Counted from the first letter of the stretch, positions 1-8,371 are shown. The stretch: DNA of 64,000 nucleotides from Flavobacterium limi (GCF_010645075.1 NZ_JAADZV010000009.1:1-64000), one strand, 5' to 3'. The notes: generated by a model from the sequence alone, not told the origin. A program made the numbers and translations.

Positions 1-1
1 A

Positions 2-85
2 GGTGGTCATTTTGAACTGGAATCAGGTGCTCACTTTAAAACGGAATGGGGTGATCAATATAACCGGAATTTGCACTATCACTAA
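2..85 (+). CDS. C-terminal tail of an unidentified protein (5' end outside window)
   Basis: Frame 2 is open from the window edge to a TAA at 83-85 and reads as a plausible protein end (GGHFELESGAHFKTEWG then DQYNRNLHYH). It overlaps the next reading frame. Only 27 residues are visible, so no family can be named. The Gly/His/Phe-rich tail recalls C-termini of secreted polymorphic toxins, but that is only an impression. Confidence 0.3.
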   Translation, partial: GGHFELESGAHFKTEWGDQYNRNLHYH

Positions 86-338
86 ATACATCAATTCAAT
101 TATCTCCGATACAAAAAAATTAAATTCGCGATACGGAATTATTGCATTTGTCTTATTCCCTATTCCAAAAGACTGCAATAAATGGACTCACTATTTTGAA
201 AAAATAAAAAATGAATGTGATCTGCCCCTAAAAATAGAGGAAAACTGCAAAAGAATAAAAATAAAATTTGATGAAAAAAATAACGAATGTGAAGTTGTTG
301 TATGTTGTTATTTTTCAAAAGAATATAGTTGGATTTAA
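3..338 (+). CDS. Hypothetical small protein, possible immunity-like protein; start uncertain
   Basis: An open frame of up to 111 residues ending at 338, with no internal Met; the only starts are GTG codons at 3, 27 or 51, or it begins upstream of the window. The C-terminal two thirds (IIAFVLFPIPKDCNKWTHYF onward) look like real protein with alternating hydrophobic and charged residues. The first about 28 codons overlap the tail of the frame-2 reading frame and may not be translated. I do not recognise the family. A small ORF directly after the end of a possible secreted protein would fit a toxin-immunity remnant, but this is weak. Confidence 0.3.
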   Translation: MVILNWNQVLTLKRNGVINITGICTITKYINSIISDTKKLNSRYGIIAFVLFPIPKDCNKWTHYFEKIKNECDLPLKIEENCKRIKIKFDEKNNECEVVVCCYFSKEYSWI

Positions 339-936
339 AAATTTATCTCATTCTTAGGAGATTTTCTGATAGTCATAAAAAGAAAACTTTAAAACAAAAT
401 AACATGAAAACAATTATAATTGCTAAAAAGCAGTCAAAACAATAGTTTGAGGTGAATATCTAAAATACACCAATTGTGAAAAAAAATAAATTTAAGTTTC
501 GAAATTTTCAGAAATTCGCACATTTGTATTTTAATGTGTTTTTTGAACCAATTTTATCTCAAAAAAATAACTTCAAATTCAAGGTACACTTTTTTTCTGC
601 ACCTGCTCTTAAATAACATATTAAGCCTAGTATATACTAGCGTTTTTAATAATTCGAAGTAGAACCTCTTCCTCCGCACCTTATATCCAAATAATTATTT
701 GTAAGTTGACAAATAATTATAAACTTTTATATTAAAATTACGATTCATTGCTTTTGGACTCGACATATTTTAGACTACAAGAAATTAAGATGATTTTAAA
801 GATTACCCACCACATTTAAAGAAAGATTTTATAAAAAAAAGGATGCAAAAATGCACCCTTAAATTTTGTATTCAATTTTCGTTAGTACATCCAAAAAATA
901 AGTTAGAGAAATATCCTTATTAACCTTTTCTATTAA
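339..936. other. Gene-free A/T-rich stretch with short repeats
   Basis: About 600 bp without a credible gene. It holds a perfect 14-bp palindrome CTAGTATATACTAG at 627-640 and an 11-bp direct repeat CAAATAATTAT at 688-698 and 710-720 (22 bp apart). It lies downstream of the integrase gene's 3' end. No function can be assigned. Confidence 0.5.
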
Positions 937-2253
937 TTACTTATGATTCATTATAGCAAATTTCTTTTTCATTTCCAACAGCTCCTTTTCCATTTTTTCA
1001 ATTGTTTTTAAAGCTAATTCACTAGAAGTATTTTCTTTATCTGCTAATCTCTGTTTTAATCCCTGCATTTCGCGGCCAATAGAAATCTGTTCAGTTAAAG
1101 CATATTCTTCTGTCTGGCTGACCGACTGGTGCCCCAGCATTTCTTTAACCACATGGATTGGAACATTATTATTTAAAGTTATGGTGCTGCCAAAAGTCCT
1201 TCTGGCTTTATGCGTATTTAAAGCACTTGTTATACCGCATAAATCAGCTATCTCTTTTAGATACTCATTCATTTTCTGATTTGAACTCACAGGCAGTACC
1301 GAATCTCTTTCAATACAGAGAGGATGATTTTTATACCGCTCTACAATTTCAGATGCTTTTGGAAGCAGCGGAATATTGATCGGACTTCCTGTTTTTTGTC
1401 TTTCAGCCAAAATCCATTGTTCTCCATCAACTCCCTCTTTTATATCTGATTTTTTTAATTTAAACACATCAATATAAGCAAGCCCTGTGTAGCATTGAAA
1501 CACGAAAACATCCCTTACCACTCCAAGACGGGCTGTCGAAAACTTATGCTTCTCCAGAAGTGACAGTTCAAAACCTGTCAAAGGCTTTTTGGGAACCTTA
1601 GTTTTTCTGCTTTTAAAACGTTTAAAAGGATCTGCAGAAAGCAATTCTTTATCTAAAGCTATAAGTACAATTTTCTTAAAATTAGTAATGTATTTAAGCG
1701 CTGTATTATTACTGTTGTTTTTTACTGTCTTAAGATAAAACTCATAATCTTTTACAAACTCAAAATTAAGATCATTAAAATCCATATCTTCAACATTATA
1801 TTTGAAAAGCATAAAATCTTTTACATGCTTTTTTGATATTTCAAAACGCCCATGAGTACCAATTGCGTATTCGCCCTTTTTTACTAAAGCAAGCATCTGA
1901 TCGTTATGATTTTGAAATTCCTGAAGAACGGTGGTTCTCAGTTTGGTTTTCCCTAAAATGAAATTAATCAGCTTTACACTATTTAAGGATTCCTGTTTTT
2001 CTATAAGCTGTTCAGCAAATTTTCTTATTTTCATCTCCAGCGAGTACAAAAAGAAATTCAGAGTTTTTGCATCTTCTTTATTTCCCGTGGCACGGCCAGT
2101 TTTCTGTTCCCACCTGTTTATACTCCATTTTCGTTTAGTGGATGTCTCTTTAGGCACGCCATTAACAGTAATTCTAAGATAGATAAATCTTTCATTGGCA
2201 CCATTTGCAGAACTTTTCAAAAAGAAAGTAATGCCTAAACTGTTTTCTAACAT
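937..2253 (-). CDS. Tyrosine recombinase / phage-type integrase
   Basis: Site-specific DNA recombinase of the Bacteroidota integrase family (438 aa, full length). Residues about 1-90 form the arm-binding N-terminal domain, about 110-210 the SAM-like core-binding domain, and 225-395 the catalytic domain. Visible catalytic residues are Lys287 (AERQKTG), His348 and Arg351 (HKARRTFG), His375 (LGHQS) and the nucleophile Tyr384 (EEYAL). The usual first catalytic Arg of the TGLR motif is Ala259 here (CYTGLAYIDV). The C-terminal tail is a charged coiled coil. The gene sits beside the 3' end of tRNA-Arg, the classic position for the integrase of a tRNA-integrated element; that element would extend leftwards out of the window. 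Confidence 0.9.
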   Translation of the reverse strand: MLENSLGITFFLKSSANGANERFIYLRITVNGVPKETSTKRKWSINRWEQKTGRATGNKEDAKTLNFFLYSLEMKIRKFAEQLIEKQESLNSVKLINFILGKTKLRTTVLQEFQNHNDQMLALVKKGEYAIGTHGRFEISKKHVKDFMLFKYNVEDMDFNDLNFEFVKDYEFYLKTVKNNSNNTALKYITNFKKIVLIALDKELLSADPFKRFKSRKTKVPKKPLTGFELSLLEKHKFSTARLGVVRDVFVFQCYTGLAYIDVFKLKKSDIKEGVDGEQWILAERQKTGSPINIPLLPKASEIVERYKNHPLCIERDSVLPVSSNQKMNEYLKEIADLCGITSALNTHKARRTFGSTITLNNNVPIHVVKEMLGHQSVSQTEEYALTEQISIGREMQGLKQRLADKENTSSELALKTIEKMEKELLEMKKKFAIMNHK

Positions 2254-2351
2254 AATTCAACAATTTTAAAAGTTAATAAAGGTCGAACTAAAACATTCTA
2301 AAATCAAGACGTAAACCAGCTTTACATGTTGAAAACAAACAAGTTATGCAG

Positions 2352-2424
2352 ATTTTTGTGGCAGTTTTTTGCAGGGTTGAAAAATGCCACAAATAAGCCA
2401 TAAAATTTTGTGCATTTTTGTGGC
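2352..2424. repeat. Repeated TGTGGC sites next to the integrase start; candidate arm-type binding sites
   Basis: The 11-mer ATTTTTGTGGC occurs at 2352-2362 and again at 2414-2424, with an inverted partial copy GCCACAAA at 2386-2393 between them. Repeated short sites between an integrase gene and its tRNA target are the usual layout of arm-type integrase or excisionase sites. Binding itself is inferred. Confidence 0.45.
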
Positions 2425-2448
2425 TTTTTGAAAATAAAAACGAAGAAT

Positions 2449-2482
2449 AAAAAAACCCGCATCTTTACAAAGTGCGGGTTTT
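2449..2482 (-). terminator. Rho-independent terminator of the tRNA operon
   Basis: Inverted repeat AAAACCCGCA (2452-2461) / TGCGGGTTTT (2473-2482) with an 11-nt loop. Read leftwards the hairpin is followed by a run of T, directly downstream of tRNA-Arg. Confidence 0.75.
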
Positions 2483-2526
2483 CAGCTGTTTAACTGAATT
2501 TCAATTGATTTAAAACTCAATTTCAG

Positions 2527-2600
2527 TGATCCCAGAAGGATTCGAACCTTCGACCTACGCATTAGAAGTGCGTTGCTCTATCCAGCTGAGCTATGGAACC
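2527..2600 (-). tRNA. tRNA-Arg (TCT)
   Basis: Cloverleaf of 74 nt on the minus strand. Acceptor GGTTCCA pairs with TGGGATC, the anticodon loop is CTTCTAA with anticodon TCT, and the T arm contains GGTTCGAATCC; discriminator A. CCA is not encoded. It is the last gene of a three-tRNA operon and its 3' end faces the integrase, making it the likely integration target. Confidence 0.93.
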
Positions 2601-2630
2601 ATTTCTTTTTAAACTTATGGCAAAGTTTTG

Positions 2631-2705
2631 TCGGGGTGGCAGGATTCGAACCTGCGGCCTCCTGCTCCCAAAGCAGGCGCGATAACCGGGCTACGCTACA
2701 CCCCG
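2631..2705 (-). tRNA. tRNA-Pro (TGG)
   Basis: Cloverleaf of 75 nt on the minus strand: acceptor CGGGGTG / CACCCCG, anticodon loop TTTGGGA with anticodon TGG, T arm GGTTCGAATCC, discriminator A. Middle gene of the Ser-Pro-Arg tRNA operon. Confidence 0.93.
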
Positions 2706-2718
2706 AGGCAAAATTAAG

Positions 2719-2802
2719 CGGAGAGACAGGGACTCGAACCCTGGCGACGGTTACCCGTCGACAGATTAGCAATCTGCTCCATTACCGCTCTGGCACCTCT
2801 CC
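2719..2802 (-). tRNA. tRNA-Ser (GCT)
   Basis: Class II tRNA of 84 nt on the minus strand: acceptor GGAGAGG / TCTCTCC, anticodon loop TTGCTAA with anticodon GCT, a long variable arm (TCGACGGGTAACCGTCG) and discriminator G as usual for Ser. First gene of the tRNA operon. Confidence 0.93.
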
Positions 2803-2834
2803 AAGCTCAAGAAACGTGTTCTGTTTTGCGGTGG

Positions 2835-2865
2835 CAAATGTATAACAACATTCGATATCTCACAA
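2835..2865 (-). promoter_or_regulatory. Bacteroidota-type promoter of the tRNA operon
   Basis: On the minus strand TTG (2863-2865), 20-bp spacer, TACATTTG (2835-2842), matching the TTG-N19/20-TAnnTTTG consensus, about 33 bp before tRNA-Ser. Confidence 0.6.
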
Positions 2866-2986
2866 CTATTTTTGCGCTTTTTTTCAATCTTTTTTTAATC
2901 TTTTTTTTAAAACACTTCACAATCAAACAAATAGAATTAACAAAAAATTGATCTTAAATTTAAAATCCAACGAATTGATTCAAAAT

Positions 2987-3016
2987 TTGAATTTGTACAA
3001 ATAAAGATTAAATTTG
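2987..3016 (+). promoter_or_regulatory. Bacteroidota-type promoter of the thiolase gene
   Basis: TTG at 2987-2989, 19-bp spacer, TAAATTTG at 3009-3016; the start codon follows 25 bp later. Confidence 0.6.
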
Positions 3017-3041
3017 CTATAATAACTAATAATACAGGGCA

Positions 3042-4220
3042 ATGAGCAAAAGAGTCGTTATCGTTTCTGCCGTTAGAACACCTATCGGAAGTTTCATGGG
3101 AGGATTATCTACCGTACCCGCACCAAAATTAGGAGCTGCCGCTATAAAAGGGGCTCTCCAAAAAATTAATCTTGACCCAAAACTGGTTGATGAAGTTTTC
3201 ATGGGAAATGTTATTCAGGCCGGAGTTGGACAGGCTCCCGCACGTCAGGCAGCATTATTCGCCGGTTTGTCTGAAGAAGTTGCGGCTACAACAGTAAACA
3301 AAGTTTGTGCCTCAGGAATGAAAGCTGTCATGTTCGCTGCTCAGGCAATCGCCTGCGGAGACGCTGAAATTGTAGTAGCGGGCGGAATGGAAAGCATGAG
3401 TCTGATTCCGCATTATGTACAAATGCGTGCCGGAAACAAATTTGGCCCTGCTACCCTGCTTGACGGAATGCAGAAAGATGGTTTGACAGATGCTTACGAT
3501 AACAACGCAATGGGAGTTTGCGCTGATTTATGCGCGACTGAATACAACATCAGCCGTGAAGAACAGGATGCTTTCGCAATTCAGTCTTATGAAAGAAGTG
3601 CAAAAGCCTGGGATGCCGGAAAATTTGACAATGAAGTCGTTCCTGTTGAAGTTCCACAAAGACGCGGTGAACCGATTATCTTTTCAAAAGACGAAGAATA
3701 TACTAACGTTAAATTAGATAAAATACCATCATTAAGTGCCGTTTTCACCAAAGATGGAACTGTAACTGCTGCAAATGCTTCTACAATAAACGATGGAGCT
3801 GCTGCTTTAATTTTAATGTCTGAAGAAAAAGCAGCTGCATTAGGTTTAAAACCTCTTGCCTACATAAAAAGTTATGCTGATGCTGCTCAGGAACCAAAAT
3901 GGTTTACGACAAGTCCGGCAAAAGCATTACCAAAAGCTTTGGACAAAGCAGGAATTTCCATTTCAGATGTTGATTATTTCGAATTTAACGAAGCATTTTC
4001 TGTGGTTGGATTAGCCAATGCAAAAATATTAAATTTAGATAATGACAAAGTAAATGTAAACGGCGGAGCGGTTTCTTTGGGACATCCTCTTGGTGCTTCA
4101 GGAGCACGTATTATTGTTACTTTACTAAATGTTTTAGAACAAAATAATGCAAAAACAGGAGCCGCAGCAATCTGCAATGGCGGTGGCGGTGCTTCAGCAA
4201 TTGTTATCGAAAGAGCTTAA
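3042..4220 (+). CDS. Acetyl-CoA C-acetyltransferase (thiolase)
   Basis: Condenses two acetyl-CoA to acetoacetyl-CoA, or the reverse thiolysis, in the cytoplasm. At 392 aa it has normal thiolase length. The acyl-enzyme Cys89 lies in NKVCASGMKAVM, the signature GGMESMS is at about 115-120, catalytic His348 is in SLGHPLGASGARI, and the base Cys378 is in CNGGGGASA. All three catalytic residues are intact. It appears monocistronic, with its own promoter and a perfect 13-bp terminator hairpin. The sequence does not tell a biosynthetic from a degradative thiolase. Confidence 0.93.
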   Translation: MSKRVVIVSAVRTPIGSFMGGLSTVPAPKLGAAAIKGALQKINLDPKLVDEVFMGNVIQAGVGQAPARQAALFAGLSEEVAATTVNKVCASGMKAVMFAAQAIACGDAEIVVAGGMESMSLIPHYVQMRAGNKFGPATLLDGMQKDGLTDAYDNNAMGVCADLCATEYNISREEQDAFAIQSYERSAKAWDAGKFDNEVVPVEVPQRRGEPIIFSKDEEYTNVKLDKIPSLSAVFTKDGTVTAANASTINDGAAALILMSEEKAAALGLKPLAYIKSYADAAQEPKWFTTSPAKALPKALDKAGISISDVDYFEFNEAFSVVGLANAKILNLDNDKVNVNGGAVSLGHPLGASGARIIVTLLNVLEQNNAKTGAAAICNGGGGASAIVIERA

Positions 4221-4233
4221 ATAAATATTACAT

Positions 4234-4266
4234 TTTAGGAGTTATTAAATTCAAATAACTCCTAAA
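4234..4266 (+). terminator. Stem-loop terminator after the thiolase gene
   Basis: Perfect 13-bp inverted repeat TTTAGGAGTTATT (4234-4246) / AATAACTCCTAAA (4254-4266) with a 7-nt loop, 14 bp after the stop codon. No long T run. Confidence 0.6.
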
Positions 4267-4290
4267 TTTCAAACTTATAAATTACCCTAA

Positions 4291-5052
4291 ATGTTCGGAA
4301 TCTGCAATTTAGCCATAGTACCCGTTCGAGCTGAAGCCAGTGACAGAAGTGAAATCGTTACGCAACTTTTATTTGGTGAACATATCGAAATTTTAGAACG
4401 CAAAAATCAATGGGCGCGAATCAGAATTCAGTTTGATGACTATGAAGGCTGGGTAGATTCTAAACAATATCAGGAAATTACCAAAGAGCAATTTAATCAG
4501 TTAAGCAAAGAGGCCATTATCTTAAATGCTGATTTGATTGATTATATCACAGCACCGGATAATTTATTGCTTCCTATCCCGCTTGGAGCCTCATTATCGT
4601 TTTTAAACAATAGCGAAATCAACACTTCAAATTTTGACTTTGAAGGAACAAAAACAAGTGGTATAAAACCTAAAAATGCTATAATAAATACTGCTTTTAT
4701 GTATTTGAATGCTCCGTATCTTTGGGGTGGAAAAACTCCTTTTGGAATTGATTGCTCAGGCTTTACCCAAATGGTTTACAAACTAAACGGTTATAAAATT
4801 CACCGTGATGCCTCTCAGCAGGCCCTGGATGGCGAGCCTTTAAGTTTTATTGAAGAAAGCGAACCCGGCGATCTGGCTTTTTTTGATAATGAAGAAGGAA
4901 AAATTATTCACGTTGGAATCATAATGGACAACAACTACATCATTCACGCAAGTGGAAAAGTACGCATTGACCGTCTTGATCATTTAGGAATCTACAATCC
5001 CGAATTAAAAAAACATACACATAATCTTAGAGTAATAAAAAAGATTATCTAG
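4291..5052 (+). CDS. NlpC/P60 family peptidase with SH3 domain
   Basis: Predicted gamma-D-Glu-diaminopimelate-type endopeptidase acting on peptidoglycan peptides (253 aa). A bacterial SH3-like domain occupies about residues 1-60 and a second one is likely up to 125. The NlpC/P60 domain follows at about 130-253, with catalytic Cys155 (FGIDCSGFTQMVY), His207 (IIHVGII) and a third polar residue His219 (IIHASG). No signal peptide is visible, so it resembles the cytoplasmic peptide-recycling enzyme type (YkfC-like) rather than a secreted hydrolase. It follows the thiolase but beyond that gene's hairpin. Confidence 0.87.
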   Translation: MFGICNLAIVPVRAEASDRSEIVTQLLFGEHIEILERKNQWARIRIQFDDYEGWVDSKQYQEITKEQFNQLSKEAIILNADLIDYITAPDNLLLPIPLGASLSFLNNSEINTSNFDFEGTKTSGIKPKNAIINTAFMYLNAPYLWGGKTPFGIDCSGFTQMVYKLNGYKIHRDASQQALDGEPLSFIEESEPGDLAFFDNEEGKIIHVGIIMDNNYIIHASGKVRIDRLDHLGIYNPELKKHTHNLRVIKKII

Positions 5053-5088
5053 ATTTCTATTTTTCGCACAACAATTCCTAAAAGTAAA

Positions 5089-6150
5089 ATGACTAAACTT
5101 GAATTATCCAAAACAGGCTTTCAAATTAATGGTGTAACTATTGAATTTCCAATTGATATTACAATTTTACAACAAGCTTTAGGAGATTACAGACACAGCA
5201 AAAAAAAATACAATCATACTTATACTTGGGACGATCTTGGAATTATTGCTTTTTCTAAAGAAGGTAATAAAGCAGAAAGCCTTGCTGTTGAACTCGAACG
5301 TAAAGAATATGATTATTGTGCAAAAAGCAATTTTTCCGGAGAATTTATTTTTGACGGTCAGGAGTTATTTGAATTATACAAATCCGGTAAAAATAAACTT
5401 GTAAAGCTTTTTAAAGGAGACAGAAGCGGTGCTTTCATTCTTAACGGAATCAGTGTTTGGTTTGACAAAGAAGATGGCAAAATAACAGCTCTTGATATTT
5501 CCTCATACGAAGAAAAAGAAAAACCCGTAAAAACTAAAGAACCTCTTGATCCCGAATTCAAAATATTCGAACCTTTATGGCAGGAGTGGATTTCAGAAAT
5601 CAATAAAATCGTTTCAACAGATAATGATTACTACAATCTTACTGACGGAATCACTGCCGAAGACATAAAAAAACATACTGATCTTGAAGACGATATAACC
5701 ATTCCTCCTGCTCTGTTAAATTTCTATAAAGTTCAAAACGTAGATTATGACCCTGTAACTTCTGCTTTTCAGTTTGGCGTAAATAATTTCAGTTACGATC
5801 TTATTCCATTTCAGGATATTAAACAAGAATGGGAATCTATACAAGACTTACAATTTGACGAAGGCGATCTCCCGGAACAGGAAGAAATAGATTTCGATAA
5901 AATCCAGACTGACAACTACGCCAATCCAAAATGGATTCCGTTTGCAACCGGAAGAAACGGCGATTATTTACTTTATGATACCGATCCGGCATCCAAAGGA
6001 ACATTTGGCCAAATCATCGAACTTCAAAACGAATCCTGGGAAAGAAACATCGTTGCTAATTCATTAGAAGAGTTGATTCAAAACGAAATCAATAATTTAA
6101 AAAACGGTAAAACCGAGCATTTTGATTTTATTATTGGGAAAGAAAATTAA
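5089..6150 (+). CDS. Two-domain protein with C-terminal SMI1/KNR4 (SUKH)-like domain
   Basis: A 353-aa cytoplasmic protein. Residues about 1-145 form an uncharacterised domain of the type often fused to SUKH proteins. Residues about 160-350 look like a SMI1/KNR4 (SUKH) domain: the typical core of Trp, Pro-pALLNFYKvQN and WIPFATGRNGDYLLYDTDP followed by GTFGQIIEL. SUKH proteins are commonly immunity proteins against polymorphic toxins, but stand-alone housekeeping members exist. No toxin gene is adjacent. Molecular function unknown. Confidence 0.6.
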   Translation: MTKLELSKTGFQINGVTIEFPIDITILQQALGDYRHSKKKYNHTYTWDDLGIIAFSKEGNKAESLAVELERKEYDYCAKSNFSGEFIFDGQELFELYKSGKNKLVKLFKGDRSGAFILNGISVWFDKEDGKITALDISSYEEKEKPVKTKEPLDPEFKIFEPLWQEWISEINKIVSTDNDYYNLTDGITAEDIKKHTDLEDDITIPPALLNFYKVQNVDYDPVTSAFQFGVNNFSYDLIPFQDIKQEWESIQDLQFDEGDLPEQEEIDFDKIQTDNYANPKWIPFATGRNGDYLLYDTDPASKGTFGQIIELQNESWERNIVANSLEELIQNEINNLKNGKTEHFDFIIGKEN

Positions 6151-6157
6151 ATTTTAT

Positions 6158-6243
6158 TCTCACGCAGATTCGGCAGATCAAGCAGATTTTATTTAGATAA
6201 AAATCATTTTTAAATCAGCTTTAATCAATTAAAATCTGCGAGA
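6158..6243. repeat. Intergenic AATCTGC-type inverted repeat, copy 1
   Basis: Imperfect inverted repeat with CACGCAGATTCGGCAGAT at the left and AAAATCTGCGAG at the right, between convergent genes. Related elements lie at 10649-10760 and 57161-57260. Probably a dispersed palindromic element; no coding potential. Confidence 0.5.
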
Positions 6244-6279
6244 AACAAAAAATTCGTGAATTCGTGGCTAACAAAAAAA

Positions 6280-7125
6280 TTACGCACTCAACCGAATCGT
6301 CTTTCTAAACTCAGAAGGACTATACCCCTTTTGTTTTCTGAAGAATTTATTAAAATGGCTTTCATCCGTAAAACCAAACTCATACGCAATTTCATTAATG
6401 CGTTTATCACTAAATTGCAAACGATGTTCAATCAGTTTAGTTTTATAATTACTGATATACTGCTGCATCGTTTCGCTGGCATGTTTCTTAAAATAACGCC
6501 CTAAATACGTATTCGAAATCCCAAAATAATCACTGATTGATTCGGCTTTTATTTTCTCAGGATAATAAATATTGTTCTGAATATACTGCAAAATATCCAT
6601 CGCCTTTGCTTCAGACCCCACGTTAACCTGTTCCGGCAAGTATTTCGCAATATTTCTTGCCACGATAATAATCAGCGTATTCACCAACTGCTGAATCAAT
6701 TCCTGATTGTACACATCTTTATCCTGATGTTCACGGCAAATAGCTTCAATCATCACTTTTACCAGACATTTATCTGCATCATTTTTCAGGATACATCCTG
6801 GCTGGTGATTCGCATTTTGCAGAATATATTCCAATCGTTGTACATTTTCATTTTGCAGACTGGAGTTTTTCAAATAAATATCATTAAACCTTAAAAAGAA
6901 AAACTTTGTTTTGGTTTCAATAGTAAAATTATGGCAGTCATCTGGCGTCAATAAAAATAAATGACCAACATCATACCTGAATATATTTTTGTTGATGCAT
7001 TGTGAACCAATTCCATCTAAAATATAAACCAGTTCGAAAAAATTATGACGATCGCCTACATCCGGATATTCATCCAGCGTTTCAAACGAAACCGTAAAAG
7101 GCTCATATAAATTTTCTTTTTTCAT
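6280..7125 (-). CDS. AraC family transcriptional regulator
   Basis: DNA-binding regulator of 281 aa. The N-terminal half (about 1-150) resembles an AraC cupin/arm sensor domain (FFELVYILDGIGSQCINKN, then GHLFLLTPDDCHNF). The C-terminal 100 residues hold two helix-turn-helix motifs, including YLGRYFKKHASETMQQYI and INEIAYEFGFTDESHFNKFF. I chose the Met at 7125 because the 20 residues upstream of it (from 7185) are hydrophobic, unlike this family, and would overlap the promoter. It is divergent from the aldo/keto reductase gene, which it probably controls. Confidence 0.85.
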   Translation of the reverse strand: MKKENLYEPFTVSFETLDEYPDVGDRHNFFELVYILDGIGSQCINKNIFRYDVGHLFLLTPDDCHNFTIETKTKFFFLRFNDIYLKNSSLQNENVQRLEYILQNANHQPGCILKNDADKCLVKVMIEAICREHQDKDVYNQELIQQLVNTLIIIVARNIAKYLPEQVNVGSEAKAMDILQYIQNNIYYPEKIKAESISDYFGISNTYLGRYFKKHASETMQQYISNYKTKLIEHRLQFSDKRINEIAYEFGFTDESHFNKFFRKQKGYSPSEFRKTIRLSA

Positions 7126-7145
7126 CTCTAACTTATTTGAAGTTG

Positions 7146-7178
7146 CAAATATACCTAAAAAACACAAAAATATACCAA
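7146..7178 (-). promoter_or_regulatory. Predicted promoter of the AraC regulator gene
   Basis: Minus strand TTG (7176-7178), 22-bp spacer, TATATTTG (7146-7153), which would give a short leader before the start at 7125. Spacing is at the long end of the consensus. Confidence 0.4.
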
Positions 7179-7199
7179 TTAACAATCACAAAAACAGTA

Positions 7200-7207
7200 T
7201 AATTTTG
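7200..7207 (+). promoter_or_regulatory. -7 element upstream of the aldo/keto reductase gene
   Basis: TAATTTTG matches TAnnTTTG 32 bp before the ATG. No TTG is found at the expected -33 distance, which fits a promoter that needs an activator such as the divergent AraC protein. Confidence 0.4.
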
Positions 7208-7238
7208 CTTTATCAATTTAAAACAAAAAATCACAATC

Positions 7239-8225
7239 ATGGAATATAGAAAATTAGGCAGCTCAGAACTTGAATTATCAACCATTACTTACGGTGCTTT
7301 TGCGATTGGCGGAACCATGTGGGCAGGAACAGTTAAAAAAGATGCAATCGACTCCATTCACGCCTCAATCGATCACGGGGTAACCACAATCGACACTGCG
7401 CCTTTTTACGGATTTGGTTTAAGCGAAGAAATGATTGGTGAAGCTATCAAAAGTCACGATCGTTCAAAAGTTCAGTTGCTGACTAAATTCGGTTTGGTCT
7501 GGGACGGAAGCAACAACGGAAAAGGCGATTACTTTTTTGATGCTGACGATAACGGTAAAAAAGTGCCGATTTACAAATATTCATCCAAACAAAACGTAAT
7601 TAAAGAAATCGAAGAAAGCCTAAAACGCCTTCAGACTGATTATATCGATTTATTGCAAATTCACTGGCCTGACATTACAACGCCGATTTCTGAAACCATG
7701 GAAGCCGTTGAAACTTTAATCCAGCAAGGAAAAATCAGAGCTTTCGGAGTAAGCAATTACAACATTGCACAGATTCAGGAAGCGCAAAAAACAGTTCAGG
7801 TAGTTTCTGATCAGGTTGCCTATAGCATGCTAAACCGTAAAATTGAAGAAGAATTAATTCCGTTCACAGTTTCAGAAAACATCGGAATCATTGCTTACAG
7901 TCCAATGGAAAGAGGTTTACTAACTGCAAAATATTTCACTGACAGCAAATTAAAAGAAAACGATCATAGAAACGGTTATTTCGGCAAATTCGATTTACAG
8001 CAGGTAAAAACCTTAATCGAAGAATTGAGTTCTTTAGCGCATTCAAAACACATTTCAATTTCACAATTAGTTCTTCGCTGGACCACTTTACAAAAAGGAA
8101 TCTCCATCGTTTTGGCAGGCGCCAGAAATGCAGAGCAGGCAATCTCAAACGCAGGTGCCATGGATTTTGATCTTTCAGCTTCAGAATTAGAGTTCATCAA
8201 TCAGGCAATTTCTAAAGTAAAATAA
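7239..8225 (+). CDS. Aldo/keto reductase
   Basis: NADP(H)-dependent oxidoreductase with a TIM-barrel fold, 328 aa. The catalytic tetrad is visible as Asp52, Tyr57 (IDTAPFYGFG), Lys83 (LLTKFGL) and His142 (LLQIHWPD); the cofactor region includes AFGVSNYN and IIAYSPMERGLLTAKY. Substrate cannot be predicted. It is divergent from an AraC-type regulator and lies upstream of a quinone-reductase-type pair after a palindromic repeat, so the region may serve redox or xenobiotic stress. Confidence 0.9.
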   Translation: MEYRKLGSSELELSTITYGAFAIGGTMWAGTVKKDAIDSIHASIDHGVTTIDTAPFYGFGLSEEMIGEAIKSHDRSKVQLLTKFGLVWDGSNNGKGDYFFDADDNGKKVPIYKYSSKQNVIKEIEESLKRLQTDYIDLLQIHWPDITTPISETMEAVETLIQQGKIRAFGVSNYNIAQIQEAQKTVQVVSDQVAYSMLNRKIEEELIPFTVSENIGIIAYSPMERGLLTAKYFTDSKLKENDHRNGYFGKFDLQQVKTLIEELSSLAHSKHISISQLVLRWTTLQKGISIVLAGARNAEQAISNAGAMDFDLSASELEFINQAISKVK

Positions 8226-8246
8226 TATTTAAACATCAAAATAATT

Positions 8247-8336
8247 GGGGTGTGACCCGCAGAAAAAGCGGGTCGCGTCATCCGCTGTATCTTTTACTTT
8301 TTAAAGAAAAAAGCAAAAGGATGCCGCTCCTGCCCC
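8247..8336. repeat. Palindromic interspersed repeat with GGATGCCG, copy 1
   Basis: Holds the hairpin GACCCGC (8254-8260) / GCGGGTC (8268-8274), then ATCTTTTACTTTTT...AAAAGGATGCCG. A second member with the same ATCTTTTA...AAAAGGATGCCG frame lies at 13291-13370. REP-like, non-coding. Confidence 0.55.
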
Positions 8337-8371
8337 TCACACAGACGTTTTCATAAGATGCAAACAATAAA

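Noticed and set aside
339-936. Origin-like or toxin-antitoxin signal in the A/T-rich stretch
   Set aside because: Only one 14-bp palindrome and a pair of 11-bp repeats; no DnaA-box cluster and no small gene pair.
2573-2845. Plus-strand ORF of 90 codons and minus-strand ORF of 64 codons
   Set aside because: Both run through the three tRNA genes; tRNA sequence read as protein, not genes.
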